A DNA stretch of 64,000 nucleotides, from positions 1,720,116-1,784,115 of the forward strand of contig JABAKD010000006.1 of assembly GCA_012845835.1 (NCBI GenBank), read 5' to 3'. The translations under genes were made by a program, and so were the position numbers. The notes below the pieces were generated by a model. The model searched no databases and had not been told where the DNA came from. It was given only the letters and a program-made list of their open reading frames with translations. Source of the stretch: Undaria pinnatifida. Lineage: Eukaryota; Sar; Phaeophyceae; Laminariales; Alariaceae. Position 1 is the first letter of the stretch. Every line of letters begins with the position of its first letter. Positions 47,432 to 57,452 of this stretch are shown one piece after another.

Positions 47432-48168
47432 TGGGGGTTGATAGTCTCGCTTGACGCAGGTAGAAGTACGGTCGTAAATGCTCAGGTAGAAGTGCAGCTG
47501 CATGCCGGGCCATTTTTGGTTGAATTAATTCATAAAATAGAGTGTGGAAAGAAAGGAGTAGTCTAAATATGAATGGATTTTACACGATGTTGAAGAGAAT
47601 TCCATGACAGTTCAACTCGTTATTATCATGTTGAATATCTCGCTCGTGTAGCAAAATCTCGCTTGAAGCAGTATCACGAACCCCACACGCTGCAGGATAA
47701 CCACAAGCAGACACCGCAGAAATATAAGCAGCAGTACAGCAGGCCGCATGAGTGATGAAGATCGGTGGTCGTGGTCTCTAGATAGTGTAGGCGAGGAATG
47801 AGACGCTTGATAGTTTATACATGATGAGGAGTCACGCAGTCCATGCTACGCACAGCAGTACATAAAGAGAGCAAACGAGATTCTCCCCGCTTTGACTGAC
47901 TTACTGTTTTTTTTGTATGCGATGCAGACGAATCATTGGTATGCATCAATGGTATAAATTGCTTCGCAAGCCATGCATTTTTTTTTGCTTTCGTGCTCGT
48001 ACTTACTCTCACGACGAGTACTTCTGCATTGTTGTACCAGATGTGTATGTCGTCGTGCTGTATACGTGCGTATCATATTTTCTGTATGTCATTTGTGATA
48101 TGCTCTTGTTATTTTGTGCTGCGCCAGTTTTGACACCACCAAACTGACCAGGTATACCTGATTTTGCC

Positions 48169-48199
<31 letters not shown>

Positions 48200-50212
48200 G
48201 TATCAGTACGTACTCAATCGATAACGGATGCATACAGCAAGCGATGGTACAATGCGATCTCACAACCGGAGTGCATTTTAATTTTTACAGTATCTGTAAA
48301 CCAAAATTTTCAAATTTTGAACTGGAAAAGATATACATGCATCCCTGCCTGCTAGTAAGCCTTGCCTACATGCAAGTTGGGGGGGTATTCATGTAGGCAG
48401 GATGGTGAGAAGGAAGTAACATGGACTGTTGAGCCAGTAAAATAATGTAGTAATAAAAATATTATACATCATTTGCTCATACATATACCTACTACTGCTG
48501 TATAGACTAGACTATATGGTCAAAACAGTGTAGGGTTGTGAGTATAGAGTAATATATGTATACGTTATCATTGGGGTTACTTGTTTGTTGCACCTTGTAT
48601 AGCACGAGAAATCGATTGTTCTGAAGGATTAGTAATTGCTGTACGGAAGAACAGTAGACTATACAAGTTGGTCTTGTTTATTGTACCTTGTATAGAATAG
48701 TACACAAGTTGGTATTTATACTACGCGAAATCGTAAATCTCCGGGCTGGGTTATTTTGGAAAAATATAGCAAAGGCTGACTAAGTTTTATAAAATATGGG
48801 ACGTAAATTCAGGAATACGAGACCAATAGGACATTGGGAAAGGATTATCGTCAGTACCGATGGCGAGTAAGTTCATACGTGATAAGTCACTGTAGGGGTG
48901 TGCTTGCGTTCATCATACGGGTTGAAAATGAGTTCGGGTCTGTTAGTTGATCTACACTTACTTGTTGCCTGTGAGACGACCATAAGACGAGTTTTTTTTT
49001 TTGCATGCAACTTGGTTTTGGCCTTTGTGATGGGGATTTTGTGTCTTCGCAGGTTGTATAGGCACTGCAAGGTCGTTCTCACAGGTGTTTCAAGAGTAGT
49101 GATACTGCAAACTGGTTCTGGTTTTAATTTTGTATGGGGAATGTAAACCTTTCTATAGCTGCTCTTTGTCATGCTAAGAACTTACCGGAATTGTAAACAT
49201 GGTTTAGGAACATTATCATATTGGAATGGGAGGGGAAGAAGCTTGATAAGTACGTTGGAATCTTGAGGATTGTAAATAATGCATTAATGGAGGGGGAGCT
49301 TGATAAGTACGTTGGAAATTTAAGGATTGTAAAGAATGCATTAATAATAAGTCTATTGGAAACAAAATTTCATTTCACATGTCAGTGGAGCTATACCCGA
49401 CATGGGAACTACTGCATACAGTGGAGCTACATGGAGAGCTACTATACAAGTCCTTTCTAGGCGCGTAGTAATTTACTACTAATAGCTATCTATGCATGAA
49501 TATATGTAGACCTTGAAACTTCATCGATTGTTGTGTTACGTATGGACGCTTATACCTCGATAGATGTATACAAAATCATGGATTATGCTGTTCCAAATTC
49601 GTTCAGATAATGTGCATGAAGGATGTACAACATTGACAGATATAGCTAATAAACGCCTACAAATAGGTTGATAAATAGGTTGATATTTCTTAGATACTTG
49701 AGGGATTCCATACGTTACTCTGTTGGTGAAGACTCGAGCTTTCGAAGGGCAGCATTTCCGAAGGATTACATGTATATTATGATAAGGCGACAACTTTCAA
49801 CAAACCAGGAAGGTAAATATGCATGTACTCGAAACCTTTCACCACCCCTCTTTCCCACTCACATTGTCCCAAGCCACTGTCTATACCCGTTTGGTGCGGA
49901 CAACTTGGTGTTACTAGACTCCATCGATTCCCTGGACTCCACTCGTCTCCCTAGACTGCATCGTTGGATACCATCTTCACCTTATACGACGCAGCTTCGT
50001 CGAGTACATCGTGTACCACGCAGCCTCATCGAGCCCGTCGCATACTGCGTAGCTCCTACTACACAGCTCCATTCGTCGGATACAACACAGCGTCGTCGAG
50101 TCCGTCGTGTACTGCACAACTTCGTCGAGTTCATCTTTCTCTACACGACAGCAAAGCGAGAGGTTTCGTCAAAGGGAAACGGGCGGCGTCCCGAGGAGGG
50201 AGGGAGGAGTAA
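47432..50212 (+). other. Leader/insert region of the gypsy element, largely AT-rich and non-coding
   Basis: Unusually long (2.8 kb) for a leader. Holds a poly-T tract (48,170-48,199), a ~70-bp tandem duplication (49,229-49,350, GGGAGCTTGATAAGTACGTTGG-like), and a run of about four imperfect ~40-bp units around CAGCTTCGTCGAGTACATCG (49,985-50,150). It also holds a 43-bp segment at 48,321-48,361 that reappears at 50,392-50,434 in the Gag-like region. This suggests that part of it was inserted or rearranged after the element formed. Confidence 0.5.
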
Positions 50213-50803
50213 TTGGAGAAAATAACATGGCAGGAAGAGGGGGGCCTTGTTGGGGAACTTTTTAATGCACCTTACCCGAGGGGAGGCCCACCACAAGGAG
50301 GCCCGTCACAGAGCGGCCAGGCTGGAGGCCAACCAGAGGGCGGCCAGGTTGGACGGGGTCCACATGGTGGCGCAGGACAAGGGGCAGCAGGACTGGGAAA
50401 TATATACATGCATCCCTGCCCGCTAGTAAGCCTTGGACTGGCAAATACTGTAGGAACGGGAGGCGGTACAATCAGATGTCCGCTCCCTCCTTACCGTCAC
50501 CGTTTGGAATCGGAGGACAATGGGGTCCACAGACAGCCCCAAGAGGAGCACCACCGAACCCTAGATCGAGATGGGGACCTCCGATGGCGCCAAGATCGCT
50601 GGCCAACAACAGCCAGGGTTTGCTGGCCAACAGCAGCCAGGGTTCACTGGCCACTAGCAGCCAGGGTTCACTGGTCAAACAACAGCCAGGGTTCGCTGGC
50701 CAACAGCAGTCAGGGTTCACTGTTCAACAGCAGCCGGGGTTCAGAGAGTTCCTCGCACCGATCGGGAATGGGAGCACTGCAAACTAAGACGTCACAGGTT
50801 TGA
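50213..50803 (+). CDS. Gag-like Gly/Gln-rich protein, partial and frameshifted
   Basis: Opens with MEKITWQEEGG and a Gly/Pro/Gln-rich stretch (RGGPPQGGPSQSGQAGGQPE). From 50,606 to 50,740 a 24-bp unit is repeated about six times. In one of the three frames it encodes QQQPGFAG/QQQPGFTG repeats, with frame slips and one stop between units. There is no CCHC knuckle. Position just before the protease makes it the Gag C-terminal region; the capsid-like part is not recognisable. Confidence 0.45.
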   Translation: MEKITWQEEGGLVGELFNAPYPRGGPPQGGPSQSGQAGGQPEGGQVGRGPHGGAGQGAAGLGNIYMHPCPLVSLGLANTVGTGGGTIRCPLPPYRHRLESEDNGVHRQPQEEHHRTLDRDGDLRWRQDRWPTTARVCWPTAARVHWPLAARVHWSNNSQGSLANSSQGSLFNSSRGSESSSHRSGMGALQTKTSQV

Positions 50804-50841
50804 GTTCATGCAACGTTGTGGCATGCAACGAGCTCGAGCCG

Positions 50842-51837
50842 GTGACTTCCGATTCCGGTGCTGGTGGATACTGAGGCGGGTGGAGGAAACTACGTGTCAC
50901 GGCAGTTCATCGACCCATTGAAGAACGTGATAGTTGGAGAAAGTCGCTGATAAATCCAACGGGAGACGGCCTACTCCGCACAGCAAACCCAAAGTACAGC
51001 GCCGTAACCCCGATGGAAGTAGTAGGCTCGTGCTTGCTGCCACTAGTCTTTGCACCGGTCGATCAAATATTCCGTGTGAAGTTCAGGGTGGTGAAAGGAC
51101 TTCCGTATGCGATAGTGCTTGGAGCCGCGTTCATGAAGGACAATCGAAGTATCATCAGTTTCGATGGCGAGGAGGATTTCCGGCCGACACGATCCTCATC
51201 GTGGGTACCATTCGCCCCGAAAGAGGTCAGAGAGGCCGCGGCAGGAGCGATGTGTGCCGAATGGGACCGCTATTGCGCGGTGAAACCGTCAACGGGCAAG
51301 CAAGAAGCGGAAGAATTTGAGAAACCGAAGATCCCGGCGGGGATTATGGAGTTAGGAAACTCTGTTCGGGAGGACGAACGCACTCTGCACTGGAATCTAC
51401 GCATTGCGAAAGACGTAGAGGTTCCAGGTGGTACCAGTATCCAGGTAGACGCTTTTGTCAAAGGCCCTCAACCTCAAGTACAGCAGCTCGTAGTGGTAGA
51501 ACCAACTAACCGCTATGAGCTTCAACTAGGAGTGGATCTAGGAGTGCCAAGGGCACAGTGGTGGTTCCCAGGTATACCACTTCAATGTAAGTTGTCGAAT
51601 GTTACCCAGGATAATATGAAGATCCAGCGGGGGCTGGTTATTGCGACGGTTTACGCTGTTAACAATTACGATCGGGAACGCATGAAGTCACTCATGAACC
51701 CGATGTCGGAGAAACCGACCAGCCCTTATATCAAAAAGAAAGACAAAGGGAGACCACCGGAGCAATGCAACAAAGGGGGTGAAATCGCAGAGATTTCGAG
51801 CGAAGACCCCAAGGTTGACCTTGAAGAGGCCAACTAA
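50842..51837 (+). pseudogene. Aspartic protease and linker of the gypsy element, broken
   Basis: The flap-side start reads PVLVDTEAGGGNYVSRQFI (50,852-50,908). The catalytic triad normally reads D-T/S-G-A and is here D-T-E-A, so the active site is altered. A TGA follows at 50,948. The open frame from 51,013 continues with YAIVLGAAFMKDNRSIISF, the second conserved protease block, then a ~200-residue linker to VDLEEAN and a stop at 51,837. A tandem duplication of AACT (51,834-51,841) causes that stop and shifts the frame into RT. Confidence 0.65.
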
Positions 51838-52840
51838 CTTCGGACAGCTCAGTCCGAGCAAAAAGGACACATTGATAGGCATTCCCAACGAGTACATCGA
51901 CGTGCTCGCGGTCAACCCCAATAGCGTACCAGCGTGCAAAGGAGTGCCCATGCGACTGGAGCTCAAAAATCCCAACGTCAAGCCATACGTGGCGCCCATT
52001 CGACCCTTCAGCCCGGAACAGCGCGAGATGATTCAGACTGAGGTGATGAAGCTCCTGAAGAATGGATCCATTCGGGAATCAACTTCCGAGTGGGCCGCCA
52101 ATTGCTTGACGGTTCGCAAGAAAGATGGGACAGTGCGGGTTGTGCAGGATTTTCGAGGTATCAATGCGCTTCTCAAATCACAGAGTGGTGGACTCGGAGA
52201 CTTGCATCATATTATGGATGAGATGGAAGGGTCGAAATATTTCTCCAGCATCGATTTAGCTTCAGGATTCTTACAGCTAGAGATCCATGAGGATGATCGA
52301 CACCTGACGGCATTTCGAGACGCTGACGGGAAGCTGTACGAATACGTTCGCTGCGGCTTCGGATTGAAGATAGTGCCTTCGGCGTTTGCCAAATACGTTG
52401 GAGGGCGACTGTTAACCGTCAAGGATAGGGGAATCGAGAACTGGTTGGACGACATCGCCATCCCGTCGAAAACCATTGAAGGTCAATGAGGACTGCTGCG
52501 AGAAACGTTAGAGTGTCTAAAGCAAGGACGGTTAGCCGTAAATGTTCAGAAATCGCATTTCTGTCAGTCGGTCATGGAGTTCGTCGGCATGATCGTGGAT
52601 AGACTTGGTACCAGGCCAGCCCCGAGCAAGATCGATGCTATCACACAGCTATCCAGGCCGAACACGGTGGAGGAAGTGCGAGTGTTGCTGGGCATGACAG
52701 GGTACTTACGACAATTCGTACCCCAGTATAGCACAGTGGTGGCGCCCATTTCCGACTTGTTGAGAGATCCAAGGGTTCAGAACCAAGAGAGCGAAGAAAG
52801 AGAAAGTCCCATGGGGAGAAGAGCAGAAAAAAGTTTTTGA
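51779..52840 (+). pseudogene. Reverse transcriptase of the gypsy element (one internal stop)
   Basis: Conserved blocks in order: SVPACKGVPMRLELK, LLKNGSIRESTSEWA, TVRKKDGTVRVVQDFRG, YFSSIDLASGFLQLEIHEDD (catalytic Asp of motif A), YVRCGFGLKIVPSAFA, and the catalytic box NWLDDIAIPS. Here the usual Tyr/Val before x-DD is Trp-Leu. A TGA at 52,487-52,489 interrupts the frame, which then continues through SHFCQSVMEFVGMIVDRLG and LLGMTGYLRQFVPQYS (thumb and connection). A frameshift near 52,775 leads into the RNase H frame. Confidence 0.88.
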
Positions 52841-53280
52841 TGCGCTTATCGAAGCTTTCACGTCACCTCCAATCCTAGCCCTGCCGTTGTGGACAGAGCC
52901 GTCCTCGCTGTCTACCGATGCCCGTGAGGTAGGGGCAGGAGCGGTGCTAACACAATGCATCGAAGGAGTGGAAAAGGTAATCGCGTATGGCAGCAAAAGG
53001 TGGTCGAGAGGAGACTCCAAAATATCAGCAACGGACCGTGAATGCATGGCGATCATGTGGGCAGTGAGCAAGTTCCAACCCTATCTTTGGGGGCGACCGT
53101 TCACGCTCATCACGGACTGTTCAGCGTTGACTTGGCTCTTCAAAAGCCAATATCTCACTCCGAAATACCATTGCTGGGCTCTGAGGTTGATGGAGCACGA
53201 CATAACCTTGAAGTGGCGGCCGGGGACACAACTTCAGCCCCCAGACGCCATGTCGCGGTTACCGAACAAGGGCATCGTAA
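52840..53280 (+). CDS. RNase H domain of the gypsy element (N-terminal part of a 680-codon frame)
   Basis: Frame open from about 52,778 and shared with the downstream methyltransferase. All four catalytic acids are visible: Asp in STDAREVGAGAVL, Glu in ATDRECMAIMWAV, Asp in LITDCSALTWLF, Asp in QPPDAMSRLPN. KWRPGTQLQPPDAMSRLPN is the standard end of gypsy RNase H. No conventional start codon is expected, since it is made as part of Pol. Confidence 0.88.
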
Positions 53281-53505
53281 TCGAATATTTCAACGACTCT
53301 TTCCCAGGAGACGAGTCGTTGCCAAACGTTTACAAAGGGCCACAGGGGCCAGTGCTCGACGGCAAACACCTCGAAACCCTGGGAGTGGAAGATGTGGACA
53401 GAACTAGCACTCAAAGTCTTGCAGCACTTGCAGCTGTCGCATTCACACCCGCAGACCCATCAGGGACAAATACTCAACAGGCCGAGCTTGTCATCGCAAC
53501 GGAGC

Positions 53506-54480
53506 TTCCAGTGATGGTCATGCTCGACTGTGGGGGGGGAGGCAGCATCCTTGCATCAGAGGGGTTGCTGACGGTCAGAGGAGCAGTAGACCAGGACTGG
53601 AGAGCACTAGAATACATCAGAGCAAACGGACTAGACAAAGGTGCAAAGCTACTTAGGGTGACAACAGGGTCGCCGGAATGCCTAATCATGTTGAGAGAGG
53701 TGAAACCAGACGTGGTGGTCGGTGACGCCTGCAGGAGTTTTGAAAGGATACGAGAGAAGGAGGGAATATCCGGAGCGAGTAGCCTAGTCCAAGCTGCTAT
53801 CGTTATAGACGCGCGGGTTTTCATCCTCGAATGTTTTGGCAACCTTCTGCGAACGACGGTATGGAATGACGAAATTCTCCCCGCTTTGGAACGAGAGTCA
53901 ATCATCGTGGACAAAGCGGAGATACTAGCGAGCCAAGTAGGGATTCCGTGGAGAAGGAAACGGACATTCGTGGTAAGAATCAAGGGAGGCCTTGCCACAA
54001 AAGGGAAGTTAGCCGTTTGGAAGCGGAGGTTGGAGAAAGTAAAGCAGAAAGTTCAGCAATTAGGGGAATTTCTGGGACGAAGAGGCGCATACTTCTTGAA
54101 ACGAGGTAACGGAGAGCGAGCAACTTACTCGTTCAACGAACCCATCATCTCTTTGAACCGTGCTCACGTCATGGGAGAAAAGCCAACCGAAGGGTATATC
54201 GCACACCCAGCGGATGCGGCACGCCTTGAAGAAGCCGAAGAGTTGCATTTCAACGACTACGCCAAAATCACCACAGGGCAGGAGCACTACGTGATCCCAC
54301 AGACGGTTAGCAAAAGCGCAGCGGCAAACGTCATCTCAGATTTCACGTCTCCTCCAATGTTACGAGCAGTATTAGTTAAACGAGCTGTTCAAGGCTTACT
54401 GGGAAAACCGGTACCAGAGGTCGCGGAACTAGAAGGATTGGTCTGCATGGTGTTAGAAGATTACCTCGCAGCATCAAAAG
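53506..54480 (+). CDS. Cytosine-5 DNA methyltransferase domain within gypsy pol
   Basis: In frame with RNase H (frame 52,887-54,926; residue numbers from 52,887). Motif I MLDCGGGGSILASEG (212-226) and motif II AVDQDWRALEYIRANG bind AdoMet. Motif IV is DVVVGDACRSFE with the catalytic Cys at 282 (canonical GxPPCQ, here GDACR). Motif VI is FILECFGNLLRT, Glu 315 (canonical ENV). Motif VIII is VGIPWRRKRTFVV, ending Arg 359 (canonical QRRxR). A target-recognition-like stretch follows, with YSFNEPIISLNRAH. Motif IX/X-like HPADAARLEE and QTVSKSAAANVI come before SPPMLRAVL. Motif spacings (33 and 44 residues) are close to those of bacterial 5mC enzymes. It would methylate cytosine in DNA, perhaps the element's own cDNA; activity is uncertain given the altered PC, ENV and Q positions. 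Confidence 0.8.
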
Positions 54481-54926
54481 CCTTTGAGGTGACAAGAGCG
54501 GTCACGAGATCGCAGGCAAAGGCCACTTTCCAGGGACCGGAGGTTGTCTGGGAGGCACAACCGCCGTTACCTGAGGAGGAGGAGATGGAGAATGCAACGG
54601 CGCAGACGGTCACTACTACTGAAATACCAGTGGAAGTTGATCGCCCACGCAAACGCAGGGGACAGAGAGAGCCCATCCCGAGACCGAAACGGCAACGTGA
54701 CCCGTTGGGAGAATCATCAAAGGACACCAGCAGCCCGTTAAGCGGATCAGGGAAAGAAGCCAAGGGACCCCAGCGGTCAGAGCCATCCATGTTGGAAAGG
54801 GTGACAGCTATTCTCCAGGATTTGCCACAGCTGACGCAGAGGCAGTCCGAAGATATGGTACTTGGCAAGATTCGGAAAAACTCCAGGAAGTGGGAAACCG
54901 AGGATCAGGAGGTGGTGAATATGTGA
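54481..54926 (+). CDS. Basic/acidic linker between methyltransferase and integrase
   Basis: Same frame as the methyltransferase. Low complexity: LPEEEEMENATAQ, then VDRPRKRRGQREPIPRPKRQ (a candidate nuclear localisation signal), Ser-rich, ending in LPQLTQRQSEDMVLGK before a stop at 54,926. The integrase continues in another frame from about 54,890. Confidence 0.6.
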
Positions 54927-55973
54927 TGGATGATAATGGGCTCTTGTGGATGGCACCTCGGGGAAAGATCCCACGACTTGCAGTTCCCCGATCTCTCGTT
55001 CCAGGGATTATGGCGCTGGCGCACAGCACCTATGGGCATCCGGGGACGGCACGAACTACAGCCTTGATAAGTCATCGGTACTGCTGGTCCAACCTCATGA
55101 AGGACGTTAGAGACTACGTCCTCTCGTGTGGGTGCAGACGTCGCAAGCGGTCAGCGAGTCAACGGGTTGCCATGCTACCGTCAAGGTTTCTACGACCCGG
55201 GGAAGTACTCGAAGTCGACATCCAGGACATGGGGGTGAAGTCAGACGCAGGCAACAAAGTTCTACTTGTAGCAGCCGACAAAGCCAGCATGTTCTTGTTC
55301 GCCTTTCCACTTCCCTACGAAAGAAGCAATCGGAGTAGCGAGGAAACTGCTCGAAGTGATGCTTACTTTTGGGCTACCGCTGTATGTTCGCAGTGATCCG
55401 GGATCCGAGTTCACGGCAGAGGTGATGCAACACTTATGTAAGTGGTTGAACGTGAGCATCGCCTATGGGCCTGCCGATCATCTACGTGGACAGGGGGCGT
55501 TGGAGAGACTGGGGGGGTGGCTACACGAAGCACTAGGAGAACTGTGCAAGACCTGGCCTCGCAGATGGGACGAGTACGCACAACCGGCACTGTGGATCCA
55601 TCGTACCACGCCGGACCTGCGCCTACCGAGGAAGCCAACGCCCTTCCGTGTTTTCTTCCGTCGTGATGCACGCACGCAACTTGATGCTGCGCACCCCGAG
55701 GTAGATGGTGGTGATGTCAGAGGCGGGATGCACGGTTACGTGGCCGACAAACGTCAAGCATACAAAGAGGTACGGGATGTACGGATGGGTCAATCGAAAA
55801 GACATGAAGGCAGGCAGAAATATCGTGAGAGTCGGAATGCTGAAATCGGTCGGACCTCGGTGGGAACCCGTGTTGTTGTCGGAGATAATGTGCTGGTGAA
55901 GGAGGCGGAGTCTGTGATGGAAAGGGAAGGGATACATCATAAACTGGCCCACGAGCACTGGACCGGACCTTGA
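54890..55973 (+). pseudogene. Integrase of the gypsy element (zinc finger and catalytic core, frameshifted)
   Basis: The zinc-binding N-domain has HSTYGHPG...SHRYCW...YVLSCGCRRRKR; the second pair is C-x1-C where C-x2-C is usual. The catalytic core has the first Asp in LEVDIQDMG (about 55,217), the second in YVRSDPGSEFTAEVM (about 55,395) and the Glu in QGALERLGGWLHEA (about 55,504). A frameshift near 55,325 separates the first and second acids. A helical region with TPFRVFFRRDAR and an SH3-like end LAHEHWTGP follow. A TGA at 55,971 stands where relatives have Trp. Confidence 0.85.
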
Positions 55974-55976
55974 GAT

Positions 55977-56393
55977 GTGACTGAAGTTGTCTTACCAGGA
56001 CTCAGTTACATCGTCACGATAAATGGGCGAGGGATTCGCCAACGACGGACGTCAGTATCGAATATCAAGATGTTCCACTTACGTCCGGATGACCTCCGTC
56101 ACGACTTCGAAAACGAACTTGCTCACCTGGCATGGAGAGTTGACTTCGGACTGGCGGAGCCGTCGATTGTAGCGTCGCCTATGTATACCCTATTAGACAG
56201 AAAGACTGTGATGGGTCAAGGCAACGCTTGGAAGTGGCGATACAAGGGACGATTCGTGGATGGCACAAAGTCGCAGTGGCTGTCCGAAGAGGAGGCACGA
56301 GACAGCTTCACCCCTTCACAGTTGGACGTTTTCATGCGCTGTGGGAAACGTATCACGGAGCGGAGTGCCGGGCAAGACCAACTTCGACACTAA
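55977..56393 (+). CDS. Integrase C-terminal tail with chromodomain-like module
   Basis: Continues in frame after the TGA with an SH3-like barrel (SYIVTINGRGIRQRRTSVSN). Then YTLLDRKTVMGQGNAWKWRY and KGRFVDGTKSQWLSEEEA, which resemble the chromodomain core (Y.v..ild.R......y.vkWkg......tW...). Chromodomains in gypsy integrases recognise histone marks and direct insertion. Ends by a frameshift near 56,335; a helix in another frame (FHALWETYH) would complete the fold. Confidence 0.6.
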   Translation: MTEVVLPGLSYIVTINGRGIRQRRTSVSNIKMFHLRPDDLRHDFENELAHLAWRVDFGLAEPSIVASPMYTLLDRKTVMGQGNAWKWRYKGRFVDGTKSQWLSEEEARDSFTPSQLDVFMRCGKRITERSAGQDQLRH

Positions 56394-56635
56394 CGCGGAA
56401 GGAAAGAGATGGGATCGACCGCGAACAAGCGTTGAAACAACACCCCGTGGGGACCGTGATCCGGAGGGAATTCGCGGACGCTGAAGGAAACAAAAAGCGC
56501 CACCTTTCAAAGGTCTTCGACTACAAGTCACCGTACTGGCGGATTCGGTGCGCAGACGGAGATTGGGAGGAGCTCAACGAACGTGAAATCCTGAAAGGTA
56601 GGAACACCGGAAATTCGCAATCCGGTCCCCCTTAA
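56228..56635 (+). CDS. C-terminal Tudor-like module of gypsy pol
   Basis: In this frame the informative part is 56,430-56,610: HPVGTVIRREFADAEGNKK, VFDYKSPYWRIRCADGDWEE, LNEREIL. The pattern G..v.r.F....g......V..Y..PYWr.ryeDGD.Eel...El is that of the small Tudor-like domain of plant PTM/DIR17 proteins, which is also found at the ends of some retrotransposon polyproteins. Suggests a second chromatin-reading module after the chromodomain. Residues before 56,400 in this frame mostly shadow the chromodomain frame. Confidence 0.6.
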   Translation: MEVAIQGTIRGWHKVAVAVRRGGTRQLHPFTVGRFHALWETYHGAECRARPTSTLTRKERDGIDREQALKQHPVGTVIRREFADAEGNKKRHLSKVFDYKSPYWRIRCADGDWEELNEREILKGRNTGNSQSGPP

Positions 56636-57003
56636 ACGTGGAACGTGATATGGAGGCGGATGGAGAAAGGGAGAAGACGTTGGCCGAAAATCGACCAGCG
56701 AGGAGGATCAAGGCCTCGGCCTACCCGGGTTAATGGGAATAGCCGGAAGGTGGTGGAAAAGAGGCTTTCAGCTGGTGCGCTTGATGAGAAATACTAGAAA
56801 GTCCAGCAATACCGATCTGGGACCTAATGCGAAAAAGCGCGAGGCCCAGGGTCCCTACCCCCTGAGAGACGCCTATCCATGAAAATGTTAGACGCCACTC
56901 ATTCGAGCCTTAGGGTAATCGAAACACGACTAAGTGTGGGAAAAGGCTCTCACTCTTACTCCAGTGTATCCGCAGCCCGGTTAGCACGGTGTTCCTGAGC
57001 CGT
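56636..57003 (+). other. 3' untranslated or tail region of the gypsy element
   Basis: No conserved domain. Short open stretches only, leading to the polypurine tract. Confidence 0.4.
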
Positions 57004-57016
57004 GCTGGAGGGGTTT
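57004..57016 (+). promoter_or_regulatory. Polypurine tract of the gypsy element
   Basis: GCTGGAGGGGTTT directly before the 3' LTR. A short purine run (GGAGGGG) in the position used to prime plus-strand synthesis. Confidence 0.6.
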
Positions 57017-57452
57017 TGCGGCGGATTGACATGACGTCACATGAACCCCCGTGGCGGAATGCTGCCTAGGTCTGTATAACACCGATCAGTCTAGAAAGCG
57101 TGCCGCTCACGGCCTCAGTCCAAAAACAAACGAAACCAAACGAGGGATACAGGAACCTGAACTTGATCTAACGCGCGTGAGCGACTACGAACCAAGCTTG
57201 AGTACAGCGATCGTCACCGTGAGGCATTGTTGGAGGTTTCATCCGGAGATATGTTGTATTGTACGAGCGCTTGGAAGATGACTGCGTGAGACGAGACTAG
57301 TGTTTGCAGGCAGCTTTTGCAACAAGCAGACGGGAGGAATCAGCCTGAAGGTAGACACGGAGGAAACGAACTAGAAGCGGTGAGAGAGTTGGGACAAGGG
57401 ATCGGAGACTTGGGTACGTGTGTCTAAAATAGCTCTTTATCCGTTCGTTACA
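57017..57452 (+). repeat. 3' LTR of the gypsy element
   Basis: 436 bp; matches the 5' LTR with roughly 5% differences, mostly transitions, plus a 6-bp indel near 57,372. Confidence 0.92.

Larger units (their letters stand above)
46969..57452 (+). mobile_element. Ty3/gypsy retrotransposon carrying a cytosine-5 DNA methyltransferase
   Basis: 10.5 kb: 5' LTR, primer-binding site, long leader, Gag-like region, protease, RT, RNase H, C5-methyltransferase, integrase, chromodomain-like and Tudor-like modules, polypurine tract, 3' LTR. RNase H before integrase defines Ty3/gypsy order. It is inserted in a poly-G repeat with an imperfect 5-bp duplication (GCTTT at 46,962-46,966, GCTCT at 57,453-57,457). 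The LTRs differ at about two dozen positions (roughly 5%), so it is not recent. In-frame stops and frameshifts make it inactive as read, though each domain is well preserved. Confidence 0.9.
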
